Assembly (NCBI RefSeq): GCF_900142665.1
Contig: NZ_FRBR01000009.1
Span: 1-64,000 of the forward strand
Length of the DNA: 64,000 nt
Source: Roseovarius pacificus
GTDB lineage: Bacteria > Pseudomonadota > Alphaproteobacteria > Rhodobacterales > Rhodobacteraceae
Direction of reading: 5' to 3'
A program made the translations under genes and the position numbers. Each line of letters begins with the position of its first letter. Position 1 is the stretch's first letter. The notes beneath the pieces were generated by a model. The model did not search any database and was not told the origin of the DNA. It saw only the letters and a program-made list of their open reading frames with translations. Positions 44,115 to 52,592 of the stretch are shown here, one piece after another.

Positions 44115-44462
44115 ATGAGAACAACGCGCTCATACCTCGCACTCGCACTGGCCTTCGTGCTGGTCCTCACGGGTCAAAGCATGGCCCTGGCCCGCACCGC
44201 ACCCGGCCCGGACGGGCAGATCGTGCTGTGCACCGGCACCGGCCCCGTGGCCGTTCTGGTGGATGATCAGGGGCAACCCATCGGGCCATCCCATATCTGC
44301 CCCGACTGCGCCTTGTCGCTGTTTCAGGCCCTGGCCGAAACCGCGCCCGAGATCGCCGCACCCACGTCATGGCTGCGCGCGCATCCCATTGAATTCACGT
44401 TGGTTTTCCACAGCCCGGCCCCACGCCCCGCAGTCGCCCGCGGCCCGCCACAAGCGGCGTGA
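44115..44462 (+). CDS. DUF2946-like secreted protein
   Basis: A 115-residue protein starting MRTTRSYLALALAFVLVLTG with a signal sequence. The mature part has VLCTGTGPVAVLVDDQGQP and HICPDCALSLFQAL; the C...HxCPxC arrangement resembles DUF2946 proteins associated with copper genes. It lies 46 bases upstream of a PCuAC copper chaperone gene, so the pair is probably one operon for periplasmic copper handling. Family assignment is moderate. Confidence 0.6.
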   Translation: MRTTRSYLALALAFVLVLTGQSMALARTAPGPDGQIVLCTGTGPVAVLVDDQGQPIGPSHICPDCALSLFQALAETAPEIAAPTSWLRAHPIEFTLVFHSPAPRPAVARGPPQAA

Positions 44463-44508
44463 ATCCCAACCGGTCGAATTCAATCCAATCCCAGACAGGA
44501 GAGTTTCC

Positions 44509-44988
44509 ATGTCCTTCAAATCCACCATTCTGGCGGCTGTTGCCGCCTCCGCTTTCGCCCTGCCCGCTTTCGCCGCCGACATCATGGTGCAAGACCCTTA
44601 CGCCCGTTCCTCGGCGATGATGGCGACCTCGGGCGCAGCCTTCATGCAGATCATGAATCACGGCGAAACCGACGACCGCCTGATCGGCGCGGCGTCGCCC
44701 GTCGCGGAAATGGTCCAGTTGCACACCCACGAGGAAGACGAAAACGGCGTCATGCGCATGCTCCATGTCGAAGAGGGCTTTCCCGTTGCCGCAGGCGAAA
44801 CGCTGATGCTGGCCCGCGGCGGCAATCACGTCATGTTCATGGGCATCACCGAACCGTTCGAACAGGGCGACATGATCCCGCTGACACTGACCTTCGAAAA
44901 GGCCGGCGACATCACCGTAGAGGTTCCCGTGGACCTCGAACGCCAGCCGATGCATGGCATGAAGCATCAGCACGGCAAGAGCGAATAA
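44509..44988 (+). CDS. PCuAC-type periplasmic copper chaperone
   Basis: A 159-residue protein. The signal peptide MSFKSTILAAVAASAFALPAFA is followed by the PCuAC domain with the copper ligands: MVQLHTHEEDENGVMRM (His/Met) and, further on, GGNHVMFMG (His-x-Met), in the H(M)X10MX21HXM-like pattern. The tail MHGMKHQHGKSE adds Met/His. Such proteins bring Cu(I) to the CuA or CuB site of cytochrome oxidase. AGGAGA precedes the start; a terminator follows. Confidence 0.9.
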   Translation: MSFKSTILAAVAASAFALPAFAADIMVQDPYARSSAMMATSGAAFMQIMNHGETDDRLIGAASPVAEMVQLHTHEEDENGVMRMLHVEEGFPVAAGETLMLARGGNHVMFMGITEPFEQGDMIPLTLTFEKAGDITVEVPVDLERQPMHGMKHQHGKSE

Positions 44989-45007
44989 CGCTCACAGGAC
45001 ACTGGCA

Positions 45008-45040
45008 AAGGCCGGGCAACGCGACCCGGCCTTTTCTTTT
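45008..45040 (+). terminator. Rho-independent terminator after the PCuAC gene
   Basis: AAGGCCGGG (45008-45016) and CCCGGCCTT (45025-45033) with an 8-nt loop, followed by TTCTTTT. It also lies at the 3' end of the convergent sirtuin gene. Confidence 0.85.
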
Positions 45041-45044
45041 GAAA

Positions 45045-45737
45045 TCAACTGGATAATATCCCCTTAACCCACTCCGGCACGATAACTGACGCCGGGCCGT
45101 GCCGCGCCTCGGAAAAGTCGCGTGCATTCACCGAAGCCTCCATGTTCAATTCCACCGTATGTGCCCCGGCGCGCCCGGCATGCTGCCCGAATGCCGCCGC
45201 CGGATAGACCTGCCCCGACGTTCCGATGGCCGCGAACAGATCCGCCTCATCCAGCAACTGCCAGATCCGTTCCATGTGATAGGGAACCTCCCCGAACCAG
45301 ACGATATCGGGCCGCGCTGCCGGAGCGGCGCAAGAGGGGCAGCTATCGCCCGGCGCCATGACCAGCGGTGCGGGCCAACGATGATCGCAGGCCGCGCACA
45401 ACGCCCCATCCAATGCGCCATGCATATGCAAGACATTGGAATTCCCGGCCTTTTCGTGCAGTCCATCGACGTTCTGCGTTACGATCCAGACCTCACCGGA
45501 ATGCTGCGCCTCAAGCCGGGCCAATGCCGCATGCGCCGGGTTCGGCACCGCCTCGGCCGCCTGCGCGCGCCGGGTGTTGTAGAATCGATGCACCAGCGCC
45601 GGGTCCCGCGCGAACCCTTCGGGCGTGGCCACATCCTCGATCGCGTGTTGCGCCCACAATCCGCCTTCATCGCGAAAGGTGCCAAGCCCGCTTTCCGCGG
45701 AAATACCCGCCCCGGTCAGAATAACGATCTTTTCCAT
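45045..45737 (-). CDS. cobB: NAD-dependent protein deacylase, sirtuin class III-like
   Basis: A 230-residue SIR2 protein. MEKIVILTGAGISAESGLGTFR is the NAD-binding start, TQNVDGLHEKAGNSNVLHMHG has the catalytic His, and two CxxC-type zinc pairs occur (LCAACDH and SCPSCAAP). FYNTRR provides the Tyr-x-x-Arg pair that marks class III enzymes able to remove succinyl or malonyl groups. The start at 45737 (AAGGAGG upstream) is favoured over a long N-terminal extension. Divergent from the phosphatase gene by 43 bases. Confidence 0.92.
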   Translation of the reverse strand: MEKIVILTGAGISAESGLGTFRDEGGLWAQHAIEDVATPEGFARDPALVHRFYNTRRAQAAEAVPNPAHAALARLEAQHSGEVWIVTQNVDGLHEKAGNSNVLHMHGALDGALCAACDHRWPAPLVMAPGDSCPSCAAPAARPDIVWFGEVPYHMERIWQLLDEADLFAAIGTSGQVYPAAAFGQHAGRAGAHTVELNMEASVNARDFSEARHGPASVIVPEWVKGILSS

Positions 45738-45780
45738 GCTGCCTCCTTGCCCTATCCCTTGATGCTCAAAGGAGCCCCCG

Positions 45781-46218
45781 ATGACCACCCGTATCCTGTT
45801 CGTCTGCCTTGGCAATATCTGCCGCTCTCCCGCTGCCGAGGGCGTATTTCGCACATTGGCCCCGCATATCGAAACCGACAGTGCCGGGACAAGCGACTGG
45901 CATGTCGGCGAGCCGCCCTACGGCCCGATGCAACAGGCTGCCCGCGCGCGTGGGCATGACCTGTCAGACCTGCGCGCCCGGCAGTTTCACGCAGGCGATT
46001 TCGAAGCTTTCGATCTGATCATCGCAATGGACACCGCCAACCTGCACGAGATCGAGGCACAGCGCCCACACGGGAATGCAACGCCCGTCCGGCTGTTCAC
46101 CGAATATGCCCCCGAAAGCGGTACAGATCACGTCCCCGACCCGTATTATACACGCGATTTCGACGGTACTCTGGACCTGATTGAACAGGCCGCACAAGGA
46201 TTGCGCAAGACACTGTAA
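45781..46218 (+). CDS. Low molecular weight protein-tyrosine phosphatase
   Basis: A 145-residue LMW-PTP. The P-loop FVCLGNICRSPAAEG (CX5RS) is at the N-terminus, and the general acid Asp lies in HVPDPYYTRDFDG. It hydrolyses phosphotyrosine or other low-molecular phosphates; without an exopolysaccharide kinase beside it, the partner is unknown. AAGGAG precedes ATG 45781. Divergent from the sirtuin gene. Confidence 0.92.
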   Translation: MTTRILFVCLGNICRSPAAEGVFRTLAPHIETDSAGTSDWHVGEPPYGPMQQAARARGHDLSDLRARQFHAGDFEAFDLIIAMDTANLHEIEAQRPHGNATPVRLFTEYAPESGTDHVPDPYYTRDFDGTLDLIEQAAQGLRKTL

Positions 46219-46374
46219 CCTGCGCGGCACATACACCCGGTACATATTACGCCCAGTTTTTCGGCTTTGCCGAAGCATATCTTCAGCACCTGAAAAAAGC
46301 CCTGACCCAGCTTCGCAAATTGCTTGCCCGGCAGGCCGATTCCCCCCACCCAATTGAGGGGAAGGAGCCATGCC

Positions 46375-47682
46375 ATGACCCTGAGCCATCTCAAAACCGC
46401 CCCCGGCCATCCCCGGCACGCCGCAGCAGACATTGCCGACACCGTACAAATCATGCTGGCCCGTATGCGAACCGGCGGAGCACAGGTCGCACTGGAATAT
46501 GCCCGCTCACTGGACGGCTGGACAGGCGACATCGCCGTGCCCTCCGAGCGTATCGCACAGGCCATTGCCGAGGTTCCGCAAGACCTCAGGGACGACATCC
46601 GTTGGGCGCATGACAATATCAGCCGCTTTGCCGCCGCACAGCGCGCCACCGCGCAGGACATGGAGGTGGAACTGCGCCCCGGCCTGATTGCCGGTCAGCG
46701 ACAGATTCCGCTGTCAGCGGCGGGCTGCTATGTACCGGGGGGGCGCTATACCCATATCGCAAGTGCACTGATGTCCATCGCCACCGCACGCGAGGCAGGT
46801 GTTCCCGACATCACCGCCTGTTCGCCGCCCAAGGATGCGCAGGGTATTCCCGCACCGATGCTTTATGCGATGCACGTTGCCGGGGCCACGCGCATCCTGT
46901 GCCTGGGTGGGGTACAAGGAGTGGCCGCGATGGCCTTTGGCCTGTTCGGCGCACCGCCTGCGGATATCCTCGTAGGTCCGGGCAACGCCTATGTGGCCGA
47001 AGCCAAACGCCAGTTGTTCGGTCCCATCGGCATCGACATGTTCGCAGGGCCCACCGACAGCCTTGTTCTGGCAGATGACAGCGCAGACCCCGACACCGTG
47101 GCGATCGACCTTGTAGGACAGGCCGAACATGGCGCCACCAGCCCCGTGTGGCTGGCCACCACGCATGCGCCACTGGCGCGGGCGGTCATGGATCGAATTC
47201 CGGCCCTGATCGCCCGCCTGCCCGAGGCCAACCGCAGCGCAGCCGAGTCGGCATGGCGCGATTTCGGAGAGGTCGTACTCTGCGACACGCGCGAAGAGAT
47301 GGCCCGGTTTGCCGACGATAAAGCACCCGAGCACCTGCACGTTCAGGCCCGCGACTTGGATTGGTGGCGTACCCGGCTGCGCACCTATGGCTCGCTGTTT
47401 CTGGGCGAGGACACCACGGTGGCTTTCGGGGACAAGGCGGCGGGGCCGAACCATGTGCTGCCCACCTCGGGCGCGGCGCGCTACACCGGCGGGCTATCGG
47501 TGCACAAGTTCCTCAAGACCGTCACCTGGCAAAAGGTGGACGAGCGCGCATTGCCCGACCTCGCCCGTGTCAGCGCCCGGATCAGCCGCGAGGAAGGGAT
47601 GGAAGGACACGCCCTGTCAGCCGACATACGGCTGGACAAGATGGCCACCTCTGGCAAGATGCCTCTGAAGGCGCATGGCTAG
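46375..47682 (+). CDS. Histidinol dehydrogenase-family protein, HpsN-like (not clearly biosynthetic HisD)
   Basis: A 435-residue zinc/NAD dehydrogenase of the HisD fold. AAGCYVPGGRYTHIASALMS and GPGNAYVAEAKRQLFGPIGI are family blocks. AEHGATSPVWLATT carries the QAEH metal ligands, and APEHLHVQARD the second His set. Phrases such as DNISRFAAAQ and AGPTDSLVLADDSADP resemble sulfopropanediol dehydrogenase HpsN rather than the biosynthetic enzyme. The start is ATG 46375 behind AAGGAG; an ATG 5 bases earlier meets a stop at once. It is followed by a racemase gene rather than his genes. Confidence 0.75.
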   Translation: MTLSHLKTAPGHPRHAAADIADTVQIMLARMRTGGAQVALEYARSLDGWTGDIAVPSERIAQAIAEVPQDLRDDIRWAHDNISRFAAAQRATAQDMEVELRPGLIAGQRQIPLSAAGCYVPGGRYTHIASALMSIATAREAGVPDITACSPPKDAQGIPAPMLYAMHVAGATRILCLGGVQGVAAMAFGLFGAPPADILVGPGNAYVAEAKRQLFGPIGIDMFAGPTDSLVLADDSADPDTVAIDLVGQAEHGATSPVWLATTHAPLARAVMDRIPALIARLPEANRSAAESAWRDFGEVVLCDTREEMARFADDKAPEHLHVQARDLDWWRTRLRTYGSLFLGEDTTVAFGDKAAGPNHVLPTSGAARYTGGLSVHKFLKTVTWQKVDERALPDLARVSARISREEGMEGHALSADIRLDKMATSGKMPLKAHG

Positions 47683-47716
47683 CCCTGCGCACAGGCAACG
47701 CAAGGGCGACCGGACA

Positions 47717-48397
47717 GTGAAAACAACAGGTATATTGGGCGGCATGGGGCCTGAGGCCACGATCCTGCTTATGCAAAAGCTGCTGGATGCCGTTCCTGCC
47801 CGCGACGATGCCGATCACATCCCGCTGATCGTGCATCAGAACCCGCAGGTGCCCAGCCGGATCAAGGCGCTGATCGACGGCACCGGAGAAGACCCCGGCC
47901 CGGTGCTGGCGCGGATGGCACAGGATCTGGAACGTGCCGGAGCCTCCGCCCTGGCCATGCCCTGCAACACCGCGCATCACTATGCCGCTGCCGTGACCGG
48001 CGCGACCGACCTGCCCTTCCTCGACATGCTGGACCTGACCGCCGATACGCTGGCCGCATCCGGGGCGCGCAAGGTGGGCATGCTGGCCTCACCCGCAACA
48101 CGGTTGACCGGCGTATTCACCACGCCCTTCGAGGCGCGCGGCCTGATCCCCGTGACCCTGGCGGATGACGGCCCCCTGCTGGACATCATCCGCGCCGTGA
48201 AAGCGGGGCAGCCACTCGGGCAACTGGCCCCGCAGCTTGCGGCACAAGCCCGCATGCTCATGGATCAGGGCGCCGATCACCTGCTGATCGCCTGCACGGA
48301 ATTATCGCTTATGACCGACGCGCTACCGGATGGCGCCCCATGGAGCGACAGTCTTGATTGCCTCGTGAACGGGATCATCGATTTCTCAAAGAGCTAG
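47717..48397 (+). CDS. Aspartate/glutamate racemase family protein
   Basis: About 226 residues. TGILGGMGPEATILLMQKLL is the family N-terminus, MPCNTAHHYAAAV contains the first catalytic Cys, and LLIACTELSLMTDAL the second. So both Cys of the racemase pair are present. The start is uncertain: GTG at 47717 fits the family N-terminus, whereas ATG at 47675 overlaps the upstream stop by 8 bases and adds a basic leader. Probably co-transcribed with the HisD/HpsN-like gene. Confidence 0.85.
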   Translation: MKTTGILGGMGPEATILLMQKLLDAVPARDDADHIPLIVHQNPQVPSRIKALIDGTGEDPGPVLARMAQDLERAGASALAMPCNTAHHYAAAVTGATDLPFLDMLDLTADTLAASGARKVGMLASPATRLTGVFTTPFEARGLIPVTLADDGPLLDIIRAVKAGQPLGQLAPQLAAQARMLMDQGADHLLIACTELSLMTDALPDGAPWSDSLDCLVNGIIDFSKS

Positions 48398-48400
48398 GGA

Positions 48401-49375
48401 TCAGTCCCGCAATCCCTGCAACAATTCCTGCGCGGCCACCGTGGGCGTAATTCCCCCTTCGGCGACCTTTGCTGCGAAGGATTGCATCGCCTCCCGGGCG
48501 CTCGGTGTGTCCAGCTTCGCCAGAAGTCCCTGACGCACCTCCTGCTCGAACCAGTACCGCGCCTGCGCCTCGCGCCGGGACGCGAAATGACCGTTTTCCT
48601 TGCGCCATTCGGTCAGCGCGGTCATTTCCTCCCACGACTTCTGCAATCCGTCGCGTTCAAGCGCCGAAACCATCATCGCCTTGGGAAACCCTTGCGGGTC
48701 CTGCGGGCGCTTACGCAACAAGCGCAGCGCACCGGAATAATCCGAGCAGGTCCGCGTCGCCGCCGGCTTCAGATCGCCATCGGCCTTGTTGATCAGGATG
48801 ATGTCGGCGATTTCCATGATCCCGCGCTTGACGCCCTGCAATTCGTCCCCACCCGCCGGAGCGATCAGTAAAATGAACAGGTCGGACATCTCGGCCACCA
48901 CGGTTTCCGACTGCCCCACCCCCACGGTTTCGATCAGCACCACGTCGAATCCGGCAGCCTCGCATACGGCCACGGCCTCACGCGTGCGCCGTGCGACGCC
49001 TCCGAGATGCGACTGAGACGGCGAGGGGCGGATAAACGCGTTGGGATCGCGGCTGAGTTCCTCCATCCGGGTCTTGTCCCCCAGGATCGAACCGCCCGAG
49101 CGGGCACTCGACGGGTCCACCGCCAGAACCGCCACCCGCAGGCCCTGCCCCGTCAGCATCTTGCCGAAGCTCTCGATGAAGGTCGATTTACCCACGCCGG
49201 GCGTTCCTGACAGGCCTATGCGGATGGCCTGCCGGCCAGCCCCCTTCAATCGTTCCATCAGTTGAGCGGCCTGATCACGATGATCGGCGCGGGAACTTTC
49301 GATCAGGGTGATCGCCCGCGACAATGCCCGGCGGTCGCCTGCAACGATCTTTTCGCTAAGTGTGTCGATATCCAT
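48401..49375 (-). CDS. meaB: Methylmalonyl-CoA mutase-associated GTPase MeaB
   Basis: A 324-residue G3E GTPase. GLSGTPGVGKSTFIESFGKML is the P-loop region, VAVLAVDPSSARSGGSILGDKTRM the next family block, ETVGVGQSE the switch region and ILINKADGD the NKxD motif. MeaB loads and protects the B12 cofactor of methylmalonyl-CoA mutase. With mcd in this window it supports an ethylmalonyl-CoA pathway. The start at 49375 (MDIDTLSEKI) is chosen; the longer frame has no support. Convergent with the racemase gene. Confidence 0.93.
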   Translation of the reverse strand: MDIDTLSEKIVAGDRRALSRAITLIESSRADHRDQAAQLMERLKGAGRQAIRIGLSGTPGVGKSTFIESFGKMLTGQGLRVAVLAVDPSSARSGGSILGDKTRMEELSRDPNAFIRPSPSQSHLGGVARRTREAVAVCEAAGFDVVLIETVGVGQSETVVAEMSDLFILLIAPAGGDELQGVKRGIMEIADIILINKADGDLKPAATRTCSDYSGALRLLRKRPQDPQGFPKAMMVSALERDGLQKSWEEMTALTEWRKENGHFASRREAQARYWFEQEVRQGLLAKLDTPSAREAMQSFAAKVAEGGITPTVAAQELLQGLRD

Positions 49376-49487
49376 GATGGTAATCGGCCCGTTACGTTCC
49401 TGTGACTCTCGGGCGCCTACATGACGTGGCCCACCCCCAAATGTCCAGAGCATGCCCTCTGCCGCGGCTATGGAAAATCACGCTCGC

Positions 49488-51962
49488 ATGACCGATAACG
49501 TGGCCATGACCAAAAACTTGCCCATTCATGACGCCATTGCGCCGCTGATTGCCGCACTACGCGATCACGGGCGCGCCGTACTGCAAGCCCCGCCCGGCGC
49601 GGGCAAGACCACGGTCGTACCGCTGGAAATGCTGCACGCGGGGCTGACCAAGGGGCGTATCCTGATGCTGGAACCGCGCCGTCTGGCCGCCCGCGCCGCC
49701 GCTGAGCGCATGGCGCATACTCTGAATGAACACCCCGGACAGACTGTGGGCTATCGGGTGCGGGGCGATGCGAAAATTTCGAAATCCACGCAAATCGAAG
49801 TGGTCACCGAAGGTATCCTGACCCGCATGATCCAGTCCGACCCGGAACTGACAGGCGTGGGGGCCGTGATCTTCGACGAATTCCACGAACGCTCGCTCAA
49901 TGCCGATCTGGGTCTGGCCCTGTGCCTGGAAGTAGCAGGGGCCTTGCGGGACGACCTGATCCTGCTGGCCATGTCAGCCACGCTGGACGCCGAACCGGTG
50001 GCCGAATTGATGGGCGGCGCGCCTGTCATCACCTCGCAAGGGCGTAGTTTTCCGGTCGAGACTCGCTGGCTGGACCGACCGGTGCCAAAACAGACCCGGT
50101 ATGAGACCGCCCTGACCGATCTGGTAATCCGCGCCGTTTCGGAAACCGAGGGAGGCGTTCTGGTGTTTTTACCCGGTGAAGGCGAGATCCGGCGTGTCGA
50201 GGCGTTGTTACAAGGCCGCCTGCCCGAGGACTGCCATATTCGCCCCCTTTTTGGCGCAATGGACTTTGCCAGGCAACGCGCGGCCATTGCCCCCGCCGCC
50301 GACGGACGCAAGATCGTGCTGGCCACATCAATTGCGGAAACCTCGCTGACAATCGAGGATATTCGCGTTGTCGTCGATGGCGGGCGGGCGCGGCGGGCGC
50401 GGTTCGACCCGGGCAGCGGCATGTCACGGCTGGTGACGGAACCCGTGACCCGCGCCGAAGCCACGCAGCGCGCAGGCCGCGCCGGACGTGTGGCCGAAGG
50501 CACCTGTTACCGGCTGTGGACCAAGGGCGAAGAGGGAGCTTTGCACGCTTATCCCCCGGCCGAAATCGAAGCCGCCGATCTGGCTGGCCTTGCTCTGGAA
50601 CTGGCGGTATGGCGGGCGACACCGGATGAACTCGCCTTCCTCACCCCGCCCAATCCCGGTGTCTATGCCGAGGCGCAAGCACTGCTGAGAATGCTGGGCG
50701 CACTCGACGAACAGAACCGCATCACTACCCATGGCAAGGCAATCGCCGCCCTGCCCCTGCATCCACGCCTTGCGCATATGATGGCCAAGGCGGGTCCGGA
50801 GGGCGCAATGCTGGCGGCCCTGTTATCTGATCGCGATCCATTGTCCCGTGGTGCCCCCGTTGATCTGGCGTTGCGCCTGACCGCTTTGAAAGACCTGCGC
50901 ACGTACGAACAACGCCACCCGCATGCCGTCAACCGGGGCGCGTTGGAACGGATCAAATCCGAAGCCAAACGTCTTGCCCGGCAAGCAAACCCTGCCGGGC
51001 CGGTCAGCCTGAGCGACGCCGAAATGGCGGCACTTGCCTATCCTGATCGTGTCGGACTGCGCCGCAAAGGCGATGCGCCGCGTTATGTTCTGTCAGGGGG
51101 AAAAGGTGCCGTGATGCCAGAAGGCGACGATCTGTCCGGCACGCGCCTGATCGTAGCCACCGATCTGGACGGCAACCCGCGCGAAGCCCGTATCCGGCAG
51201 GCTATCGCGATCACGGAAAGCGAGTTGTGCACTCAGTTCAGCGATCAGATCGAATGGCACGATGTCTGCCTGTGGGACAAGCGTGAGCGGCGGGTAATCG
51301 CACGGCGACAGGAACGGTTCGGTGCGATCGTTCTGGATGACCGGATATGGAAAGACGCCCCGCCCGAGGAAACTGCCCGCGCCATGCTGGACGGTGTCCG
51401 CGATCTTGGCCTGAACTGGAGCGATGCAGCCAAACGGTTTGCAGCTCGGGTCGAACTGATCCGTGCGGCAGGAAAGAACCTGCCCGAGATGACGGAAACC
51501 GCGTTGCTGGACGATCTGGAACGCTGGCTATTGCCCTATCTGGGCAAGGTCAAAACCGCACAGGAATGGAAAAAGTTCGACATGCTGGACGCCCTGCGGG
51601 CGCATCTGGATTACGAACAAATGCAACTATTGGACGCCCTGGCTCCGGCATATTTCACAACGCCGCTCGGACGTAAAATCCCGATAGACTATGGCGGCGA
51701 GGCGCCCGAAATCAGCCTGCGCCTGCAAGAGATGTTCGGCCAGACAACCCACCCCCTGGTGGGGCGAACGCCACTGCGTGTGACGCTGCTATCGCCCGCC
51801 GGACGCCCGGTGCAAACAACCACCGACATTCCCGGTTTCTGGGCCAGCAGCTATGGCGATGTACGCAAGGACATGCGTGGGCGCTATCCCAAACATCCAT
51901 GGCCCGAAGACCCGACACAGGCCGATCCGACACTGCGCGCCAAACGCAGAAACAGCGGCTGA
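49488..51962 (+). CDS. hrpB: ATP-dependent helicase HrpB
   Basis: About 824 residues, a DEAH/RHA-type helicase. Walker A is LQAPPGAGKTT, motif II is IFDEFHERSL (DEFH), motif III LAMSATLDAEP, and motif VI QRAGRAGRVAEG. The C-terminal HrpB domain runs to residues like PGFWASSYGDVRKDMRGRYPKHPWPEDP. The start may be 49488 or ATG 49506; neither has a strong ribosome site. Biological role in alphaproteobacteria is unknown. Confidence 0.9.
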   Translation: MTDNVAMTKNLPIHDAIAPLIAALRDHGRAVLQAPPGAGKTTVVPLEMLHAGLTKGRILMLEPRRLAARAAAERMAHTLNEHPGQTVGYRVRGDAKISKSTQIEVVTEGILTRMIQSDPELTGVGAVIFDEFHERSLNADLGLALCLEVAGALRDDLILLAMSATLDAEPVAELMGGAPVITSQGRSFPVETRWLDRPVPKQTRYETALTDLVIRAVSETEGGVLVFLPGEGEIRRVEALLQGRLPEDCHIRPLFGAMDFARQRAAIAPAADGRKIVLATSIAETSLTIEDIRVVVDGGRARRARFDPGSGMSRLVTEPVTRAEATQRAGRAGRVAEGTCYRLWTKGEEGALHAYPPAEIEAADLAGLALELAVWRATPDELAFLTPPNPGVYAEAQALLRMLGALDEQNRITTHGKAIAALPLHPRLAHMMAKAGPEGAMLAALLSDRDPLSRGAPVDLALRLTALKDLRTYEQRHPHAVNRGALERIKSEAKRLARQANPAGPVSLSDAEMAALAYPDRVGLRRKGDAPRYVLSGGKGAVMPEGDDLSGTRLIVATDLDGNPREARIRQAIAITESELCTQFSDQIEWHDVCLWDKRERRVIARRQERFGAIVLDDRIWKDAPPEETARAMLDGVRDLGLNWSDAAKRFAARVELIRAAGKNLPEMTETALLDDLERWLLPYLGKVKTAQEWKKFDMLDALRAHLDYEQMQLLDALAPAYFTTPLGRKIPIDYGGEAPEISLRLQEMFGQTTHPLVGRTPLRVTLLSPAGRPVQTTTDIPGFWASSYGDVRKDMRGRYPKHPWPEDPTQADPTLRAKRRNSG

Positions 51963-52037
51963 TTTGATATTTCCACGGATCGCGCATATATTACTTCGAT
52001 AACAAAGATTTAAATAAGAGCAGACTAACGTAAACCC

Positions 52038-52496
52038 ATGACTGATGGATTGAAAAAAGCCTGGGCCGAGGTCGTCCAGCCACTTTTGCGCCGCCCCCCG
52101 GAGTGCCAGGTCGCCGCGCTGTGCTGTCGCCAGCGAGACAACCGCACCGAGGTCTTGCTGGTCACGAGCCGCGACAGCGGTCGCTGGATCGTGCCCAAGG
52201 GCTGGTTGATGGAGGGCAAATCCGCCGCTCAGGCGGCCAGGGAAGAAGCCTGGGAAGAAGCGGGCGTCAAATCTGCCACGATCGGGCAAGAGCCAGTCGG
52301 CACCTTCAGCTATGACAAGCATCTCGACGATGGGTACGATGCCCCGGTAGAAGTACAGGTATTCCGCCTTGATGTTACCAAGATGACCGACATCTTTCCC
52401 GAAGCGCGCGAACGCCGCCGCAAATGGGTAAGCGCCGATCAGGCTGCGGAAATGGTGAACGAACCAGGCCTCAAAGCGATTTTGATGCAACTGTAA
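52038..52496 (+). CDS. NUDIX hydrolase
   Basis: A 152-residue NUDIX protein. The box GWLMEGKSAAQAAREEAWEE-AGV matches GX5EX7REUXEEXGU in full. LVTSRDSGRWIVPKG precedes it, similar to diphosphoinositol/diadenosine polyphosphate hydrolases. The substrate is not determined. Its stop codon lies inside the Pho box that precedes the phosphate transporter gene. Confidence 0.9.
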   Translation: MTDGLKKAWAEVVQPLLRRPPECQVAALCCRQRDNRTEVLLVTSRDSGRWIVPKGWLMEGKSAAQAAREEAWEEAGVKSATIGQEPVGTFSYDKHLDDGYDAPVEVQVFRLDVTKMTDIFPEARERRRKWVSADQAAEMVNEPGLKAILMQL

Positions 52497-52519
52497 CAGA
52501 TTTGTAACGATTTCATGAC
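52491..52519 (+). promoter_or_regulatory. Putative PhoB binding site (Pho box) upstream of pit
   Basis: CTGTAAC, TTGTAAC and TCATGAC repeat at 11-bp intervals (52491, 52502, 52513), the hallmark of PhoB sites (two or more 7-mers separated by 4 bp). The third unit is the weakest. It lies 74-102 bases before the pit start and overlaps the end of the NUDIX gene. Confidence 0.65.
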
Positions 52520-52592
52520 TTCGGCCATTGAAATGAGCCCGGAGTCATTCTAGCGCTGTCCCCCGACACGAAATGACGGGAGAGAGAGCGCT

